DNA from: Belliella alkalica
Lineage (GTDB): Bacteria; Bacteroidota; Bacteroidia; Cytophagales; Cyclobacteriaceae
DNA: 64,000 nt
Direction: 5' to 3'
Assembly (NCBI RefSeq): GCF_022549785.1
Contig: NZ_JAKZGO010000006.1
Coordinates: 124,001-188,000 of the forward strand
Positions 60,690-64,000 of this stretch are shown here, piece after piece (the first letter of the stretch is position 1; the number at the start of each line of letters is the position of its first letter). Under the pieces are notes generated by a model, which made no database searches, was not told where the DNA came from, and saw nothing but the letters and a program-made list of their open reading frames with translations. Position numbers and translations under genes: made by a program.

Positions 60690-61937
60690 GTGAAAGTAAT
60701 CAAACTAATTTGGGAAAGCTTGAGATTCGCTTCCCAGGCACTTAGCTCCAATCTCACTCGTACAATTTTATCCCTCCTTGGCGTCACAGTAGGGATTTTT
60801 TCTATCATTGCTGTTTTCACTTTGGTGGACTCTCTGGAGAAAAACATTAAGTCAAGCCTAAGCTTCTTGGGAAACAATGTGATGTCTATTGACAAATTCA
60901 GTTTTTCTGGAGGCGGTGAGGATTATCCATGGTGGAAATACTTTAGAAGACCTAATAACTCTTTCATTGAATATACTTTTCTTAGAGACAATTTGAGAAA
61001 TGCGGATGCTACAACAATTTTTGCCGATGCAAATACGACAGTTCAATTCGGAAGCAATAGTTTCAGTGGAACAAACTTAAAAGGTGTAGTTTCAACCTAC
61101 AAAGATGTATATGATGTGCCTCTTGGTTCTGGTAGGTTTTTTACTGAACTGGAAATTTCAGGTGCTAGAAACGTGGCAATTATCGGTGCAAAAATAGCAA
61201 ATACACTTTTTCCAAATCAAGAACCTCTTGGTAAAGAAATGAAGATCCGAGGGCAAAAATTCTTTGTAATTGGGATTTTTGAAGAAGAAGGAGAAGGTTT
61301 GTTTGACATACCCTCCAAGGATGAAGCTTGCATGATACCTTATGGTGCATTTTCTAAAATTTATAATGTTGGAAGGTATGGCATGGGACCAAGTATTGCA
61401 ATGAAAGGCAAAGATGATGACACCGGTTTGATTGCACTAGAAAATGAAGTAACTGGCCTACTGAGGGCACGAAGGGGATTGAAACCTACGGAAGAAGATG
61501 ACTTTTCACTTAATAAATCTGAATTTATCATGAATACCATTGGCTCCATTTTCGATGTGATAAGTGGTGCCGGTTGGGTTATCGGAGGATTTTCCATTCT
61601 AGTAGGCGGATTTGGAATTGCAAACATCATGTTTGTATCTGTCAAAGAAAGAACTAATATTATAGGAATTCAAAAATCCTTGGGTGCGAAAAATTATTTC
61701 ATTCTATACCAATTCCTTTTCGAAGCTATGTTCTTGAGTTTGATTGGGGGAGTTACTGGTATTATCTTAGTTTATCTAATCACATTTATCCCACTTGGAT
61801 CTTTGGTTTTGACACTTTCATTCAAAAACATCATCCTTGGGCTTGGTGTTTCTTCGGTTATTGGTATTGTATCTGGCATAGTACCTGCCGTTTTGGCAGC
61901 GAGACTAGACCCTGTAGAGGCCATCAGATCTACTTAA
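60690..61937 (+). CDS. MacB-type ABC transporter permease without adjacent ATPase
   Basis: I choose the GTG at 60690 (415 residues, KVIKLIWESLRFASQALSSN) because the upstream TTG lies where the promoter is expected. One N-terminal helix (about 28-50), a MacB periplasmic core domain (about 52-270, with DVPLGSGRFFTELEISGARNVAIIG) and three C-terminal helices including VKERTNIIGIQKSLGAKNYF are the MacB/FtsX pattern. No ATPase gene is near, so it must pair with one elsewhere. A strong terminator follows. Confidence 0.88.
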   Translation: MKVIKLIWESLRFASQALSSNLTRTILSLLGVTVGIFSIIAVFTLVDSLEKNIKSSLSFLGNNVMSIDKFSFSGGGEDYPWWKYFRRPNNSFIEYTFLRDNLRNADATTIFADANTTVQFGSNSFSGTNLKGVVSTYKDVYDVPLGSGRFFTELEISGARNVAIIGAKIANTLFPNQEPLGKEMKIRGQKFFVIGIFEEEGEGLFDIPSKDEACMIPYGAFSKIYNVGRYGMGPSIAMKGKDDDTGLIALENEVTGLLRARRGLKPTEEDDFSLNKSEFIMNTIGSIFDVISGAGWVIGGFSILVGGFGIANIMFVSVKERTNIIGIQKSLGAKNYFILYQFLFEAMFLSLIGGVTGIILVYLITFIPLGSLVLTLSFKNIILGLGVSSVIGIVSGIVPAVLAARLDPVEAIRST

Positions 61938-62386
61938 TAGAAATCTACATTTACTTTATTCAACAAAAAAAGCAGAAGGAAGTCAATTGACTCTCTTCTG
62001 CTTTTTTGTTTCTATCGTATCCTGAATTTACTTGTTGCTATTTTTTATACTTACGCCCTCGATTTAGAAGCAAGTCATTTCGACCAGAGACGCCTGTTCC
62101 ATGGAATTACAAGGAGAAATCTCGTACTAAATTTCACAATCCAACTTCAATTTTCACTTTCCTGGTTTTAAAAACGGGACGAGACCTCCCCGCAATTCTG
62201 CGGGACAAACTTCTCCCGAATGCTTTCGGAATCAAAGTGAAGTAGTCGTAAAAACGAACTTGTCTTTCGCTTCTCGCTTCTAGTCTCTCGCTTCTCTTTC
62301 TCAAACCTAGCCTCTTACTTCTTTTGTCTAATACCTTCGAGGTTCAAAAAAACCTCAAAGGTATTACTGGCCTAATTTTCTCAACC
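61938..62386. repeat. Repeat-rich intergenic region before recA end
   Basis: After the terminator: TCATTTCGACC at 62075 followed by GAGAAATCTC at 62114-62123, an interspersed pattern seen in many Bacteroidota genomes; hairpins CCCGCA/TGCGGG (62189-62204) and CCGAA/TTCGG (62216-62229); CGCTTCTCGCTTCTAGTC-type pyrimidine-rich repeats (about 62266-62300); and a 14-bp arm at 62331-62344 pairing with 62351-62364, related to 5770-5804. No gene. Confidence 0.65.
61966..62008 (+). terminator. Terminator after the MacB-type permease
   Basis: AAAAAAGCAGAAG (61966-61978) pairs with 61995-62007, and a second inner stem GTCAATTGAC is within the loop. T-run follows. About 28 bases after the stop. Confidence 0.85.
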
Positions 62387-63418
62387 CTATTCTTCAGTTA
62401 CTTCGATTTTCAAAGCTTCGCCATTGAGACCTGCTTTGTCTTTGATCTTTTTCTCAAGCTCTTCCATCAGTTCAGGATTGTCCAAAAGCAATGATTTTAC
62501 CGAATCTCTTCCTTGACCAAGTTTGTTGCCATCATAAGAGAACCAAGAACCTGCCTTTTTGATGATTTCGAATTCCACTCCCAAATCGATGATTTCTCCG
62601 ACTTTGGAAATCCCTTGACCATACATGATATCGAATTCCACTACTTTGAAAGGTGGCGCCACTTTATTTTTGACAACCTTAACCTTGGTTCTGTTTCCAA
62701 GAATATTGTCTGCACTTTCCTTGATCTGACCAATTCTCCTGATATCCAATCGCACAGACGCATAAAACTTCAGCGCATTTCCACCTGTAGTAGTCTCTGG
62801 GCTACCAAACATCACTCCTATCTTATCTCTCAGTTGATTGATAAATACACAAGCACAACCTGTCTTGTTGATCGCCCCGGTAAGTTTTCTAAGTGCTTGG
62901 GACATCAATCTTGCTTGAAGCCCCATTTTACTGTCACCCATATCACCTTCAAGTTCGCCCTTTGGGACCAAAGCTGCTACTGAGTCAATAACAATGATAT
63001 CTATCGCCCCTGATCGGATCAAATGCTCAGCTATTTCCAGTGCTTGCTCGCCATTATCAGGCTGAGAGATCAGTAAATTTTCGGTATCAATACCCAATTT
63101 TTCTGCATAAGCTTTATCAAAAGCATGTTCAGCATCAATAAATGCAGCCAAACCACCAGCTTTTTGTGCTTCAGCAATGCAGTGCATCGTCAAAGTCGTT
63201 TTACCAGAAGATTCTGGACCATATATTTCTGTAACTCTACCTCTTGGTATCCCACCTATTCCCAATGCCATGTCAAGACCTAATGAACCAGTGGAGATCG
63301 CAGGAATATCCTGCACTTTATTGTCACTAAGTTTCATGACGGTACCTTTACCATAGGTCTTTTCCAACTTGTCAATAGTCAGTTGAAGGGCTTTGAGTTT
63401 TTCTGTATTTGCGCTCAT
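62387..63418 (-). CDS. recA: Recombinase RecA
   Basis: A 343-residue recombinase of normal length. Walker [14 protein letters not shown], Walker [18 protein letters not shown], loop L1/L2 region [26 protein letters not shown] are complete. It promotes strand exchange and activates LexA cleavage. No LexA-like box was evident by eye upstream. Its stop is 21 bases from the repeat hairpin at 62330-62365. Confidence 0.98.
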   Translation of the reverse strand: MSANTEKLKALQLTIDKLEKTYGKGTVMKLSDNKVQDIPAISTGSLGLDMALGIGGIPRGRVTEIYGPESSGKTTLTMHCIAEAQKAGGLAAFIDAEHAFDKAYAEKLGIDTENLLISQPDNGEQALEIAEHLIRSGAIDIIVIDSVAALVPKGELEGDMGDSKMGLQARLMSQALRKLTGAINKTGCACVFINQLRDKIGVMFGSPETTTGGNALKFYASVRLDIRRIGQIKESADNILGNRTKVKVVKNKVAPPFKVVEFDIMYGQGISKVGEIIDLGVEFEIIKKAGSWFSYDGNKLGQGRDSVKSLLLDNPELMEELEKKIKDKAGLNGEALKIEVTEE

Positions 63419-63605
63419 ATTTTTATATTAACTATTTCCTAATTTGATTTTGTGAAATTAATGATTGATACTTGGAGAATCAAATATCTAAACACTCAAG
63501 CGTTGTAATCGTATGAAATGATTGTGTACAAAAATCTACATATTTTATTCATTCCGTAAATATTGGAATAAGATTTGAAAAGATGTACTTAGAAACCTTA
63601 AGTTA

Positions 63606-64000
63606 ATGAAAAAACAGCTATTAAAGTCAGTAATTGTCGCAATTTTTTGCTTTGCATCTATCCATACTGGATATTCGCAACAAAAGAACAGTGCTTTCAA
63701 AAGTGGTGAAGAACTGACATTTAAGGTGACATATGGTTTTTTTGATGCAGCTGAAGCAAAAATGAAAATCAACCCCTATGTCACTAAAATAAATGAAAGA
63801 CCTGTTTACAAGATAGATGTAACAGGTTCCACCTTGGGGTTGTTTAAACTTTTTAAGGTAAATGACACATGGGGGAGTTATTTAGACACTGCCAAGATAA
63901 TCCCACTCCAATCATATAGATTTATAGAAGAAGGAAATTACAGGAAAAATGAACGTGTAATTTTTGATCATAAAAAGGGAAAAGCATTGGTTCACTTGTA
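63606..64000 (+). CDS. DUF3108 domain secreted protein, 3' end cut by window edge
   Basis: The frame opens with ATG at 63606 and runs open through the last base. A signal peptide (MKKQLLKSVIVAIFCFASI, ending GYSQQ) is followed by FKSGEELTFKVTYGFFDAAEA and GSTLGLFKLFKVNDTWGSYLD, typical of DUF3108 proteins of the Bacteroidota periplasm, probably a beta-rich lipid- or sugar-binding fold. About 131 residues are visible. Divergent from recA. Function unknown. Confidence 0.85.
   Translation, partial: MKKQLLKSVIVAIFCFASIHTGYSQQKNSAFKSGEELTFKVTYGFFDAAEAKMKINPYVTKINERPVYKIDVTGSTLGLFKLFKVNDTWGSYLDTAKIIPLQSYRFIEEGNYRKNERVIFDHKKGKALVHL

Noticed and set aside
1-64000. tRNA genes
   Set aside because: No GGTTCGA-type T-arm with a matching acceptor stem was seen in any gap by eye; a tRNAscan run would settle it.

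Overview
The window looks like chromosomal DNA of a Bacteroidota bacterium, most likely order Cytophagales and close to Cyclobacteriaceae (Algoriphagus/Belliella type). This rests on AT-rich sequence, signal peptides ending in the Bacteroidota style, TAnnTTTG promoter elements with little Shine-Dalgarno signal, many Y_Y_Y/propeller and LytTR signalling proteins, DUF-family proteins typical of the phylum, and short intergenic hairpin repeats. The species call is inference. Both ends cut through genes: a ZIP transporter on the left and a DUF3108 protein on the right. I found no rRNA, tRNA, CRISPR array, prophage or intact insertion sequence.

Layout. 0-2.4 kb: ZIP and SLC13 transporters. 2.7-6.3 kb: AraC regulator divergent from an aldehyde dehydrogenase followed by DUF779. 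6.4-8.6 kb: NTF2-like protein, VIT1/CCC1 transporter and DUF5995. 8.7-14.7 kb: DUF4407, SGNH hydrolase, thiamine-binding protein, and an envelope pair ending in a large OmpA protein. 14.9-19.1 kb: glutaminase, a 5'-nucleotidase split into two genes, dnaA. 19.1-22.8 kb: MeaB, a HemJ-SCO-cytochrome c run, small lipoprotein. 22.9-31.5 kb: MerC protein and aminotransferase sharing a palindromic operator candidate, then a five-gene leftward run (propeller histidine kinase, receiver-kinase hybrid, ABC ATPase, FtsX-type permease with His-rich loop, DUF3299-like secreted protein). 31.6-36.5 kb: sucD, nhaA, coiled-coil protein, ABC-F ATPase. 36.5-40.1 kb: an accessory-looking stretch with an MtfA-like peptidase, an unrecognised lipoprotein and a cluster of hairpin repeats. 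40.1-46.7 kb: core genes rny, zapA, pheT, radC, rpsT. 46.9-52.4 kb: phospholipase C-like protein, two toxin-antitoxin modules (one toxin broken by a stop codon), an aminotransferase, an MFS exporter. 52.5-64 kb: ettA, DUF349, DUF2795, a LiaF-like/LytS/LytTR signalling operon, ispD, queA, a MacB-type permease, recA.

Points of most interest: (1) a family of short hairpins with constant inner stem and tetraloop but covarying outer stem at 36.7-40.1 kb, one of which is the rny terminator; (2) the sensor-kinase/ABC/DUF3299 locus, with His-rich metal-binding segments, next to a MerC gene whose start codon lies inside a perfect 8-5-8 inverted repeat; (3) a ParE toxin gene with an in-frame stop, next to a second, apparently intact module with a 10-bp operator palindrome; (4) a shared TAnnTTTGCAC promoter sequence at several genes. 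Everything here was read by eye; no database search was run.
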